From Chloroflexota bacterium (GTDB lineage Bacteria > Chloroflexota > Dehalococcoidia > UBA2979), in NCBI GenBank assembly GCA_009843585.1, contig VYDC01000185.1, positions 1 through 8,898 of the forward strand: 8,898 nt of DNA. Direction: 5' to 3'. A program made the translations under genes and the position numbers. Shown here in pieces: positions 1 to 5,032 of this stretch (position 1 is its first letter; the number at the start of each line of letters is the position of its first letter). The notes beneath the pieces were generated by a model. The model made no database searches and had not been told where the DNA came from. It saw nothing but the letters and a program-made list of their open reading frames with translations.

Positions 1-600
1 AGCCAGCGCGGCGCCGGTCCCGGCGGCTCCGACGAGACGTACGAGCCGATCGCTCGGGGGGCGGTCGCCGGGCGCGTCGAGGGCGATCCGGGCGCTCGCG
101 TGCGCATCTTCGAGTTCTCCGACTTCCAGTGCCCGTTCTGCCGCGACTTCCACGAGGAGGTGGCCCCGCTCCTGCGTGCCGAGTTCGTCGAGACGGGCGA
201 GGCCTCGATCGAGTACTGGCCCGTGGACGTGCTCGGCCCCGACTCCCGGCGCGCGAACGAAGCCGCGCTCTGCGCCGCGGACCAGAACCTCTTCTGGGAG
301 ATGCACGACATCCTCTTCCTCAGGCAGACCAGGAGTCAGAACGACGGGGCCTTCTCGCGCGATCGCCTCAAGGAGTACGCACGAGAGATCGAGGATGCCG
401 TCGGCGGCTTCGACCTGGGCCGCTTCGACGCCTGCCTCGACTCGGGACAGAAGGGCGCCGAGGTGGAGGCGCTGACCCGACAGGCGCAGGCGGCCGGCAT
501 CACGTCGACGCCATCGGTGATCATCGGCTCGGAGCTGATCCGGGGCCTGAACCCGATCGACCGCTACCGCGAGGCGATACGGCGGGCGGCGGGCCCGTGA
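1..600 (+). CDS. DsbA-family thiol-disulfide oxidoreductase, 5' partial
   Basis: Thioredoxin-fold protein expected to introduce disulfide bonds into exported proteins outside the cytoplasmic membrane. The frame is open from base 1, so the gene starts upstream of the window; the GTG at 100 is most likely an internal Val inside the first beta strand (VRIFEFSDFQ), because starting there would remove the residues that normally lead into this strand. Visible are 199 residues: a Gly/Pro-rich linker, then the redox motif CPFC (C44 and C47 counted from base 1) in the typical context FSDFQCPFC, a helical insert, and the cis-Pro loop ITSTPSVIIG near the C-terminus. The linker suggests an N-terminal membrane anchor or signal sequence that is off the window (inference). 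The VKOR gene that follows by 73 bases is the expected partner that re-oxidises the CPFC cysteines. The family is sure; the exact substrates are unknown. Confidence 0.93.
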   Translation, partial: SQRGAGPGGSDETYEPIARGAVAGRVEGDPGARVRIFEFSDFQCPFCRDFHEEVAPLLRAEFVETGEASIEYWPVDVLGPDSRRANEAALCAADQNLFWEMHDILFLRQTRSQNDGAFSRDRLKEYAREIEDAVGGFDLGRFDACLDSGQKGAEVEALTRQAQAAGITSTPSVIIGSELIRGLNPIDRYREAIRRAAGP

Positions 601-673
601 TCCGGACGGGCGACCGGGAGAGGCGGAGACGGCGGCGGGGATCCGGCTGCTCGCCCGCGGCGGGGCCCCTCGC

Positions 674-1132
674 ATGACGCCCCGGCCGCGCCTCGACGCG
701 CTGCTTGCGCTCTCCCTAGCGGGCGTCGCCGTGGCTGCCTACCTCAGCTGGGTCGCCCTCGACCCGGACGCCGCCGTGGAGTGCTCCGGCGTCGGGGACT
801 GCGCCGCCGTCCAGAGCTCCGAGTACGCGGATGTGGCGGGAATCCCTGTCGCCCTGCTGGGGCTGGCGATGTACGCAACGCTCGCCGCCCTCTGCGCGCT
901 GCGGCGCATCGGCCCCTGGAGCGCCGACCCGGCCGGCGAGCCGCGGGCGCTCGGCGTCTGGTGCTTCGCCCTGGCGCTCGCCGGCACCGGCTTCTCCGCC
1001 TACCTCACGTACCTGGAGCTTTTCGTGATCGAGGCGATCTGCGTCTGGTGCGTCGGCTCGGCGGCGCTCATCACGGCGATCGCCGTTCTCGCGGCCGTCG
1101 ACCTCGGTCCGCACCGGCGGTCGGCGGCGTAG
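674..1132 (+). CDS. Vitamin K epoxide reductase (VKOR) family protein
   Basis: Integral membrane quinone-linked oxidoreductase of 152 residues, the functional counterpart of DsbB in many actinobacteria and cyanobacteria. It passes electrons from reduced DsbA-like proteins to a quinone. All family landmarks are visible: the loop cysteine pair C37 and C43 (CSGVGDC), a conserved Ser at 48/49, the GIPVALLG segment (56-63), and the active-site pair CVWC (C123, C126) at the start of the last helix. Four hydrophobic helices can be drawn at about 9-28, 57-76, 93-116 and 119-143. There is no fused thioredoxin domain, so the partner must be separate, and a DsbA-like protein lies immediately upstream. 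The ATG at 674 is chosen because the first membrane helix follows it directly. No strong Shine-Dalgarno is seen, and the frame is open upstream without a better start. The 73-base gap lets it share a transcript with the upstream gene. Confidence 0.93.
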   Translation: MTPRPRLDALLALSLAGVAVAAYLSWVALDPDAAVECSGVGDCAAVQSSEYADVAGIPVALLGLAMYATLAALCALRRIGPWSADPAGEPRALGVWCFALALAGTGFSAYLTYLELFVIEAICVWCVGSAALITAIAVLAAVDLGPHRRSAA

Positions 1133-1163
1133 CGCCGGGCCGGTCGAGGGCGGCGGCGGAGTC

Positions 1164-1988
1164 ATGACGCGCCGCGTTCTCATGTGCGAGCCGCTGCACT
1201 ACCGGATCGACTACGAGATCAACCCATGGATGCGGCGCTCGAACCGCGTCGACGGCGCGCGCGCCCTCGCGCAGTGGCGGCGGCTGCGGGAGAGCCTTGA
1301 GGAGCTCGGCGTCTCCGTCGAGCTCGTGGAGCAGGCGCCCGGAGCGCCGGACATGACCTTCACCGCCAACGCGGGCGTCGTCGCCGGAGGGCGCTTCCTC
1401 CCCTCGAATTTCCGCTTCCCGGAGCGCCGGCCCGAGGAGGATCACTTCATCCGCTGGTTCCGCCACGCCGGCTACGCGGTCGAGACGATCCACCTCCCCC
1501 ACTACTGGGAGGGCGAGGGAGACGTCCTCCCCGCGGGGGACCGCGTCTTCGCAGGCCACCGCTACCGGACGGAGTTCCGCGCGCTCGACCACCTTGAGGA
1601 GGCGCTCGGCACCGAGCTCGTGCGGCTCGAGCTGGCCGACCCGCGCTTCTACCACCTCGACACCTGCTTCGCGCCGCTCGGAGGCGGGCGCGCCCTCTAT
1701 GCGCCGGCGGCGTTCACGACCGAGGGCCGCGCCGAGCTCGCCTCGCACTTCGACGACCTCATCGCGGTCGAGCCCGCGGAGTCGCTGCGGTTCGCGTGCA
1801 ACGCGCTCGTCGTCGACCGCCGCGTGGTGATGAACGCCGGCTGTCCGGCCACCGCTCGCGCCCTCCGCGAGCGCGGCTACGAGCCGGTGGAGAGCGCGAC
1901 CGACGAGTTCATCAAGGCGGGCGGAAGCGTGAAGTGCCTCGCCCTCATGCTCGACGCGTTCGTCCCCGAAGGCGCCGGCGCGCCGTGA
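1164..1988 (+). CDS. Amidinotransferase-fold guanidine hydrolase (DDAH / arginine dihydrolase-like)
   Basis: Cytoplasmic enzyme of the pentein superfamily, acting on arginine or a methylated or otherwise substituted arginine. Of 274 residues, the landmarks are an N-terminal strand RVLMCEP followed by YEINPWM (17-23), the substrate-binding segment PDMTFTANAG (62-71), EGEGDVL with E118 and D120, the catalytic His in FYHLDTCF (H164), and the nucleophile Cys in KAGGSVKCLAL (C258). The NPWM and FTANAG segments resemble, from memory, the rocD-associated actinobacterial proteins and the cyanobacterial arginine dihydrolase ArgZ/AgrE, which releases ornithine and ammonia. A dimethylarginine dimethylaminohydrolase or an ornithine-pathway role is equally possible. 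No ornithine aminotransferase lies beside it here. It starts 31 bases after the VKOR stop and may be co-transcribed. The ATG at 1164 places the first beta strand right after the start; GGAG at 1158-1161 is too close to be ideal and GAGGG at 1146-1150 is rather far. The fold is sure, the substrate is not. Confidence 0.85.
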   Translation: MTRRVLMCEPLHYRIDYEINPWMRRSNRVDGARALAQWRRLRESLEELGVSVELVEQAPGAPDMTFTANAGVVAGGRFLPSNFRFPERRPEEDHFIRWFRHAGYAVETIHLPHYWEGEGDVLPAGDRVFAGHRYRTEFRALDHLEEALGTELVRLELADPRFYHLDTCFAPLGGGRALYAPAAFTTEGRAELASHFDDLIAVEPAESLRFACNALVVDRRVVMNAGCPATARALRERGYEPVESATDEFIKAGGSVKCLALMLDAFVPEGAGAP

Positions 1989-2056
1989 CGCGCGGCCGGA
2001 GGCAGACGCGTTCCCCCGCGAGCGGACGCCCGGATGCGGCGGAGTCCGACTGCCCG

Positions 2057-2062
2057 TATGAT
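2057..2062 (+). promoter_or_regulatory. Possible -10 box (TATGAT)
   Basis: TATGAT differs by one base from the TATAAT consensus and stands out in very GC-rich surroundings. Transcription would begin near 2069, giving a leader of about 30 bases before the start at 2101 that includes the GGGAG ribosome site at 2090-2094. No convincing -35 hexamer is seen at 17-18 bases, which is common for promoters in high-GC actinobacteria. It would make the small downstream gene independent of the three genes before it. Confidence 0.4.
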
Positions 2063-2100
2063 CGCGCGGCGCTGGAGGATCGGACGAGAGGGAGCGGCAG

Positions 2101-2448
2101 ATGACGGCGGAGGCGCCGGCGGGAGCCGAGGCGGAGCGTGGTTTCGACGAGCCCGTCGAGGTCGGCTTCGAGGATCTGGATCTGCTCACGGATGAGGGGG
2201 TGGAGGTCTTCGTCCTCCCGCTCAACGAGCGAGCAGCGCCGCCGCCCTACTACCTCACCGCCGCCGGTCGGCGCTTCCACTACGGAGGTGAGACGTTCCT
2301 CGTCCAGGGTCGCGGTGCGGAGCTCCCGCGCTTCCTCGCCGAGCGCGACGCGGAGGGCGTGCTGGTCCTGCTCGTCGAGCGCTTCGATCGCTACCTCGTG
2401 TACCTCCACGACCCCGCCGGGGAGCCGGACGACGACGAGGAGAGCTGA
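2101..2448 (+). CDS. Small acidic protein of unknown function
   Basis: I do not recognise this 115-residue protein. It is rich in Asp and Glu, begins with a disordered-looking Ala/Glu segment (1-15), and has a central part that alternates hydrophobic and polar residues as in a small beta-rich domain: VEVFVLPLNE, YYLTAAGRRFHYGGETFLVQ and VLVLLVERFDRYLVYLHD. It ends in a strongly acidic tail (DDDEES). No signal peptide, membrane helix, cysteine or obvious catalytic motif is present, so a soluble cytoplasmic protein is likely. Its general look, short beta strands and an acidic C-terminus, recalls DUF1292-type proteins, but I see no specific match. It is very probably a real gene: the start has a good ribosome site (GGGAG at 2090-2094, six bases before ATG) and a possible -10 box upstream, and codon third positions follow the GC bias of its neighbours. 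It lies between the guanidine hydrolase gene and ruvB. Confidence 0.8.
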   Translation: MTAEAPAGAEAERGFDEPVEVGFEDLDLLTDEGVEVFVLPLNERAAPPPYYLTAAGRRFHYGGETFLVQGRGAELPRFLAERDAEGVLVLLVERFDRYLVYLHDPAGEPDDDEES

Positions 2449-2495
2449 GCGCCGCGCCCGCGCGCCTCGGCCGCCCCACCGGCCTCGGGAGCAGG

Positions 2496-2514
2496 CCCCG
2501 CGGTAGCTCCGGGG
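2496..2514 (+). terminator. Weak hairpin after the small acidic gene
   Basis: CCCCG (2496-2500) pairs with CGGGG (2510-2514) around a nine-base loop, 47 bases after the stop at 2448 and upstream of the ruvB promoter region. There is no T-tract. In high-GC DNA short stems like this arise by chance, so this is only a candidate for a boundary between the upstream genes and ruvB. Confidence 0.25.
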
Positions 2515-2543
2515 TGCGTGGCGGCATCCGCCTCGACTGGCGC

Positions 2544-2561
2544 ACAGAACGTGCGTTCTGT
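2544..2561 (+). promoter_or_regulatory. LexA (SOS) operator in front of ruvB
   Basis: ACAGAACG-TG-CGTTCTGT is a perfect inverted repeat with eight-base arms. Its core GAAC-GTGC-GTTC fits the LexA box known from Bacillus and actinobacteria (GAAC-RNRY-GTTC); only the outer flank is A/T instead of the usual C/G. The last base of the repeat is the first base of the -10-like TAGCAT, so bound LexA would block RNA polymerase. The gene that follows 11 bases later is ruvB, a classic SOS gene. By eye I found no other GAAC-N4-GTTC in the window. The combination of perfect symmetry, consensus core, position and target makes this call strong, although binding is inferred. Confidence 0.85.
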
Positions 2562-2566
2562 AGCAT
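2561..2566 (+). promoter_or_regulatory. Probable -10 box of a leaderless ruvB promoter
   Basis: TAGCAT fits the TANNNT form of actinobacterial -10 boxes. Six bases separate it from the A of the ruvB ATG (2573), the usual distance to a transcription start, so the message would begin at or within a base or two of the start codon. In agreement, no Shine-Dalgarno precedes this ATG. No good -35 is visible (TGGCGC at 17 bases). Confidence 0.6.
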
Positions 2567-2572
2567 GCGACC

Positions 2573-3679
2573 ATGGCCGCCAGCGAGGAACGCCCCGGCC
2601 CGCTCACGCCCGCACGCACGGCCGAGGACGCGGGTGCCGAGAACACCCTGCGGCCGCGGCGCCTCCCCGACTACTTCGGACAGGAGACGGTCAAGGAGAG
2701 CCTCCGCATCGCGATCACGGCGGCCCAGAGGCGCGACGATCCTCTCGACCACCTGCTATTCCACGGCCCTCCCGGCCTCGGCAAGACGACGCTCGCGATG
2801 ATCGTCGCCGCCGAGATGGGGGTCTCGATCCGGATCACCTCCGGGCCCGCCATCGAGCGGGCCGGCGATCTCGCCTCGCTGCTCACCAGTCTCCAGCCCG
2901 GCGACATCCTCTTCATCGATGAGATCCACCGGCTGCCGCTCGCGGTCGAGGAGGTGCTCTACCCGGCGATGGAGGACTTCTCGGTCGACATCATCCTGGG
3001 TAAGGGGCCGAAGGCGCGGGACGTGCGCCTCCGCCTGAGCCGCTTCACGCTCGTCGGGGCCACGACGCGGTTCGCCCTGGTCTCGCAGCCGCTGCGCGAC
3101 CGCTTCGGCGCTGCGTATCGCCTCGACTTCTACGACGAGGAGGCGCTGAGCTCGATCGTCCGGCGCTCCGCGGGTGTGATCGGCTGCGCGATCGACCCGG
3201 GCGGCGTCGCCGAGATCGCGCGCCGCGCCCGCGGCACGGCCCGCGTCGCGAACCGGCTTCTCCACCGCGTGCGCGACTACGCCGAGGTGATGGCGGACGG
3301 GGTCGTGACGGCGCCGGTCGCCCGCGATGCGCTCGCGCAGATGCAGGTCGACGAGCTCGGCCTCGACCAGATGGATCGCGAGCTCCTGCGCGCGCTCGTG
3401 CTGCGCTTCGGCGGCGGCCCGGTAGGGCTCGAGACGATCGCCGCGGCGATCTCCGAGGAGCCCGACACGATCATGGACGTCTACGAGCCCTACTTGCTCA
3501 AGCTCGGCTTCCTGGCGCGCACCCCACGCGGCCGCGTCGCGATGCGCGCGGCGTACGAGCACCTCGACCTGCCGTGGGAGCCGCCCGCGGCGGGCTCGGC
3601 GACGCAGGCGATGACGGCGCAGGCCTCGCTCTTCGCTGCCGCGGACGGCGCCGAGACCGGGCCGCTCCGCCCGACGTAG
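2573..3679 (+). CDS. ruvB: Holliday junction branch migration ATPase RuvB
   Basis: AAA+ motor of 368 residues that forms hexameric rings and, with RuvA, drives DNA through Holliday junctions during recombinational repair. Order of parts: N-terminal extension (1-24), LRPRRLPDYFGQ lead-in, Walker A GPPGLGKT (65-72), Walker B ILFIDEIH (112-119, D116/E117), beta-hairpin region around LYPAMEDF (129-136), sensor 1 GATTR (162-166), arginine finger in PLRDRFG (R175), sensor 2 GTARVANR (221-228), and the C-terminal winged helix with LLKLGFLARTPRGR. About 25 extra residues follow the usual end. Two spots differ from the consensus I remember: sensor 2 has GTAR rather than GTPR, and the segment after sensor 1 is FALVSQ rather than AGLL(S/T)A. 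Key catalytic residues are intact. The gene stands without ruvA or ruvC, and has its own LexA box and -10 directly upstream, so it is expected to be induced by DNA damage and translated from a leaderless message. The ATG at 2573 is the only sensible start. Confidence 0.97.
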   Translation: MAASEERPGPLTPARTAEDAGAENTLRPRRLPDYFGQETVKESLRIAITAAQRRDDPLDHLLFHGPPGLGKTTLAMIVAAEMGVSIRITSGPAIERAGDLASLLTSLQPGDILFIDEIHRLPLAVEEVLYPAMEDFSVDIILGKGPKARDVRLRLSRFTLVGATTRFALVSQPLRDRFGAAYRLDFYDEEALSSIVRRSAGVIGCAIDPGGVAEIARRARGTARVANRLLHRVRDYAEVMADGVVTAPVARDALAQMQVDELGLDQMDRELLRALVLRFGGGPVGLETIAAAISEEPDTIMDVYEPYLLKLGFLARTPRGRVAMRAAYEHLDLPWEPPAAGSATQAMTAQASLFAAADGAETGPLRPT

Positions 3680-3713
3680 CCCCGCTGCGAGGGCGCGCGC
3701 TTGGCTAGCGGGG
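3680..3713. terminator. Possible bidirectional hairpin between convergent genes
   Basis: CCCCGCT (3680-3686) pairs with AGCGGGG (3707-3713) across a 20-base GC-rich loop. It starts directly after the ruvB stop and covers the stop codon of the minus-strand thioesterase gene (3705-3707). Its place between two converging genes fits a shared terminator, but there is no T-tract on either side and the loop is long, so confidence is low. Confidence 0.3.
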
Positions 3714-4169
3714 GCGCAGGATCAGGTAGGTCACGCGGCCGCTCGCGACGTGCGTTCCGGCGGCGTCGTGGACGTCGACCTGGATGAACGCGATCGTGCG
3801 CCCGCTCCGGACGGCATAGGCCTCGGCGACGACGTCGCTCCTCGCCGCATTGAGGTAGCTCACGTTCAGGTCAGTCGTGACGAGACCGCTCCACTCGTCC
3901 CCCTCACGCTGCAGCGTCGAGCTGCAGGTGGCGGCGGCCGCGTCGATCAGCGTCGAGATCGCGCCGCCGTGCATCACGTCGGGGAAGCGCGTCCCCAGCT
4001 CCGGGCGCATCGGCATGAGGAGGCGGACGTGCCCCACCTCCACGGTCTCCTCGTCGGCGGCGATGCCGACGTGATCCCAGAACGGGACGTGGGCCTGGCG
4101 TACGAGCCCCAGCAGCCGCTCCCGCTCGGCGGCCTCCGGATCCGGCCCCGCGGGCGGCGGGTCGCTCAT
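3705..4169 (-). CDS. PaaI-type hotdog-fold acyl-CoA thioesterase
   Basis: Cytoplasmic enzyme of 154 residues expected to hydrolyse acyl- or aryl-CoA thioesters. The family signature is clear: FPDVMHGGAISTLIDAAAATCS with H67-G68-G69 and D76 on the long hotdog helix, preceded by the strand VRLLMPMRPELG and followed by the strands LVTTDLNVSYLNAA, VVAEAYAVRSGRTIAFIQVDVHD and VASGRVTYLIL. Residues 1-20 are a Pro/Glu-rich extension with no known role. The length is normal for the PaaI/YbgC superfamily; the substrate cannot be read from the sequence. It is the second gene of a minus-strand pair: its ATG (4169-4167) overlaps the TGA of the PspC gene (4168-4166) as ATGA, so translation is probably coupled, and I see no strong ribosome site of its own. 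Its 3' end faces ruvB with only 25 bases between stop codons. Confidence 0.9.
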   Translation of the reverse strand: MSDPPPAGPDPEAAERERLLGLVRQAHVPFWDHVGIAADEETVEVGHVRLLMPMRPELGTRFPDVMHGGAISTLIDAAAATCSSTLQREGDEWSGLVTTDLNVSYLNAARSDVVAEAYAVRSGRTIAFIQVDVHDAAGTHVASGRVTYLILRPR

Positions 4170-4627
4170 GGTATCGGTCCCGACGGGCTGTTCTTCTCGT
4201 CCTCCGGGCGGTCGGCCGCCGGCGAGCCGGCTCCGCCTCCCGGCGAGCCGCGTCGCTGTGCCGCATCCGCGGCCGAGCGGGCCGCCCTCTGGAGGAGATC
4301 CGACGCCGCGCGCGACGCCTCCACGGCGTGGTCGGCCGCGACACGAGAGGCCTCCACGGCGCGGTCTGTGGCGACGCGCGCCGCCTCGGCCATCTCGGCT
4401 GCGCCCTCGCGGGCTGTGTCGGCGCGATCCTCACCGGAGCTGCCGGCGGCCGGCAGGAGCAGCCAGAGGGCGGCGTAGAGCACGATGCCGATCCCGGCGA
4501 GCAGCGTCAGCGCGACGAAAGCGAGGCGCACGAGCGTCACGTCGACATCGTGCGCCGCGCCAATCCCCGCGCAGACGCCCCCGATCATCCCCTTCTCCCG
4601 ATCACGGGTGATCGATCGAACGCCCAT
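4166..4627 (-). CDS. PspC-domain membrane protein with an amphipathic repeat tail
   Basis: A 153-residue protein with an N-terminal PspC domain, found in envelope-stress proteins of the phage-shock type. The domain runs from about 4 to 59: the charged lead-in SITRDREKGMIGGVCAGIG, the helix around VDVTLVRLAFVALTLLAG, and a membrane segment ending in YAALWLLLP. The cytoplasmic or surface part that follows is unusual: residues 74-128 consist of five 11-residue repeats rich in Ala, with Arg ending each of the first four, followed by a disordered Gly/Pro/Asp tail. No PspA or other phage-shock gene is in the window, so a PspA-partner role is not supported; PspC domains also occur in stand-alone membrane proteins and sensor kinases. 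A ribosome site GGAGGG lies at 4643-4638, ten bases before the ATG, with GGGAG at 4636-4632 as an alternative. It heads the operon with the thioesterase gene, with which it overlaps by four bases. Confidence 0.88.
   Translation of the reverse strand: MGVRSITRDREKGMIGGVCAGIGAAHDVDVTLVRLAFVALTLLAGIGIVLYAALWLLLPAAGSSGEDRADTAREGAAEMAEAARVATDRAVEASRVAADHAVEASRAASDLLQRAARSAADAAQRRGSPGGGAGSPAADRPEDEKNSPSGPIP
4244..4408 (-). repeat. Five tandem 33-base (11-codon) repeats inside the PspC gene
   Basis: Residues 74-84, 85-95, 96-106, 107-117 and 118-128 align without gaps: EGAAEMAEAAR, VATDRAVEASR, VAADHAVEASR, AASDLLQRAAR, SAADAAQRRGS. The second and third copies are nearly identical, and at the DNA level GCCTCCACGGCG recurs exactly 33 bases apart (4317-4328 and 4350-4361 on the + strand). 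Eleven-residue periodicity (three helical turns) is typical of long amphipathic helices that lie on membranes, as in apolipoproteins and synuclein, or of right-handed coiled coils. The repeat itself is directly visible; the membrane-surface role is inference. Confidence 0.8.
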
Positions 4628-5032
4628 GACTCTCCCGCCCTCCGCCGTCGCCCCGGAACGAGGCGCCCGTCACCTCAGGCCCATGGTACGCCCCGGCCCT
4701 TCGCCGCCGCCAGCCGCCACGGGAGGGGTCCCGGGCGCCGGACGGCGGTCGCAGCGGCGGCGCGCACGGTGCCCCGCAAGCGACATCTCAGGAAGGAGCA
4801 CGGCCCCCGTCACCGGCGCCGGCGGGGAGATGGAGGCCGGGCACCGCCCGGGCGCCGCGCGTCCCCGGCAATCGACCGCTCACCCATCTGCACGACCGCC
4901 TGCGCGCACGCGAGCGCCAAGGCGAGGAGACCGCCGGGCGGAGTCGCAGCGACGACACTGAAATCGCCGCCGGGGGGACCCTCGAGAAGAGAGACGCGCA
5001 CTCGCTTCGTGCCCGCGACGGCAGTGCGGTGC
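4628..5032. other. Intergenic stretch without a convincing gene
   Basis: About 400 bases separate the start of the pspC operon from the end of the ABC exporter operon, both on the minus strand. It should contain the pspC promoter: GGAGGG near 4638-4643 is the ribosome site, and TACCAT on the minus strand (4688-4683) could be a -10 box, without a clear -35. A GC-rich inverted repeat lies at 4805-4827 (CCCCG, then the palindrome CCGGCGCCGG, then CGGGG). Open frames here, including a minus-strand GTG frame of 63 codons at 5001-4810, are Pro/Arg-rich, lack a ribosome site and look like chance. No tRNA or known small RNA was recognised. Confidence 0.5.
4997..5029 (-). terminator. Possible terminator of the ABC exporter operon
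   Basis: On the minus strand, starting four bases after the TAG stop of the second ABC gene, CGCAC (5028-5024) pairs with GTGCG (5001-4997), with an inner TCGC/GCGA stem, a five-base bulge and a nine-base loop. A pyrimidine-rich run (TCTCTCTTCTC) follows. Position and shape fit a high-GC intrinsic terminator, but the stem is short and bulged. Confidence 0.35.

Noticed and set aside
100..102. GTG as the start of the DsbA-like gene
   Set aside because: The same frame is open to base 1 and encodes a typical linker before the first strand; this codon is a Val inside that strand.
1158..1161. GGAG as ribosome site of the guanidine hydrolase gene
   Set aside because: Only two bases separate it from the ATG, too close for normal pairing; it is mentioned in the gene entry but not called as a site.
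1071..2225. Minus-strand open frame of 384 codons opposite the guanidine hydrolase gene
   Set aside because: It covers several real genes on the other strand and has Arg/Glu/Ala-rich composition without any domain.
4810..5001. Minus-strand 63-codon frame starting with GTG in the intergenic stretch
   Set aside because: No ribosome site, a Pro/Arg-rich end, and overlap with a likely terminator hairpin; no reason to call it a gene.
4628..5032. tRNA, small RNA, CRISPR or insertion-sequence end in the largest gap
   Set aside because: No cloverleaf, no regularly spaced repeats and no terminal inverted repeats with target duplication could be found by eye.
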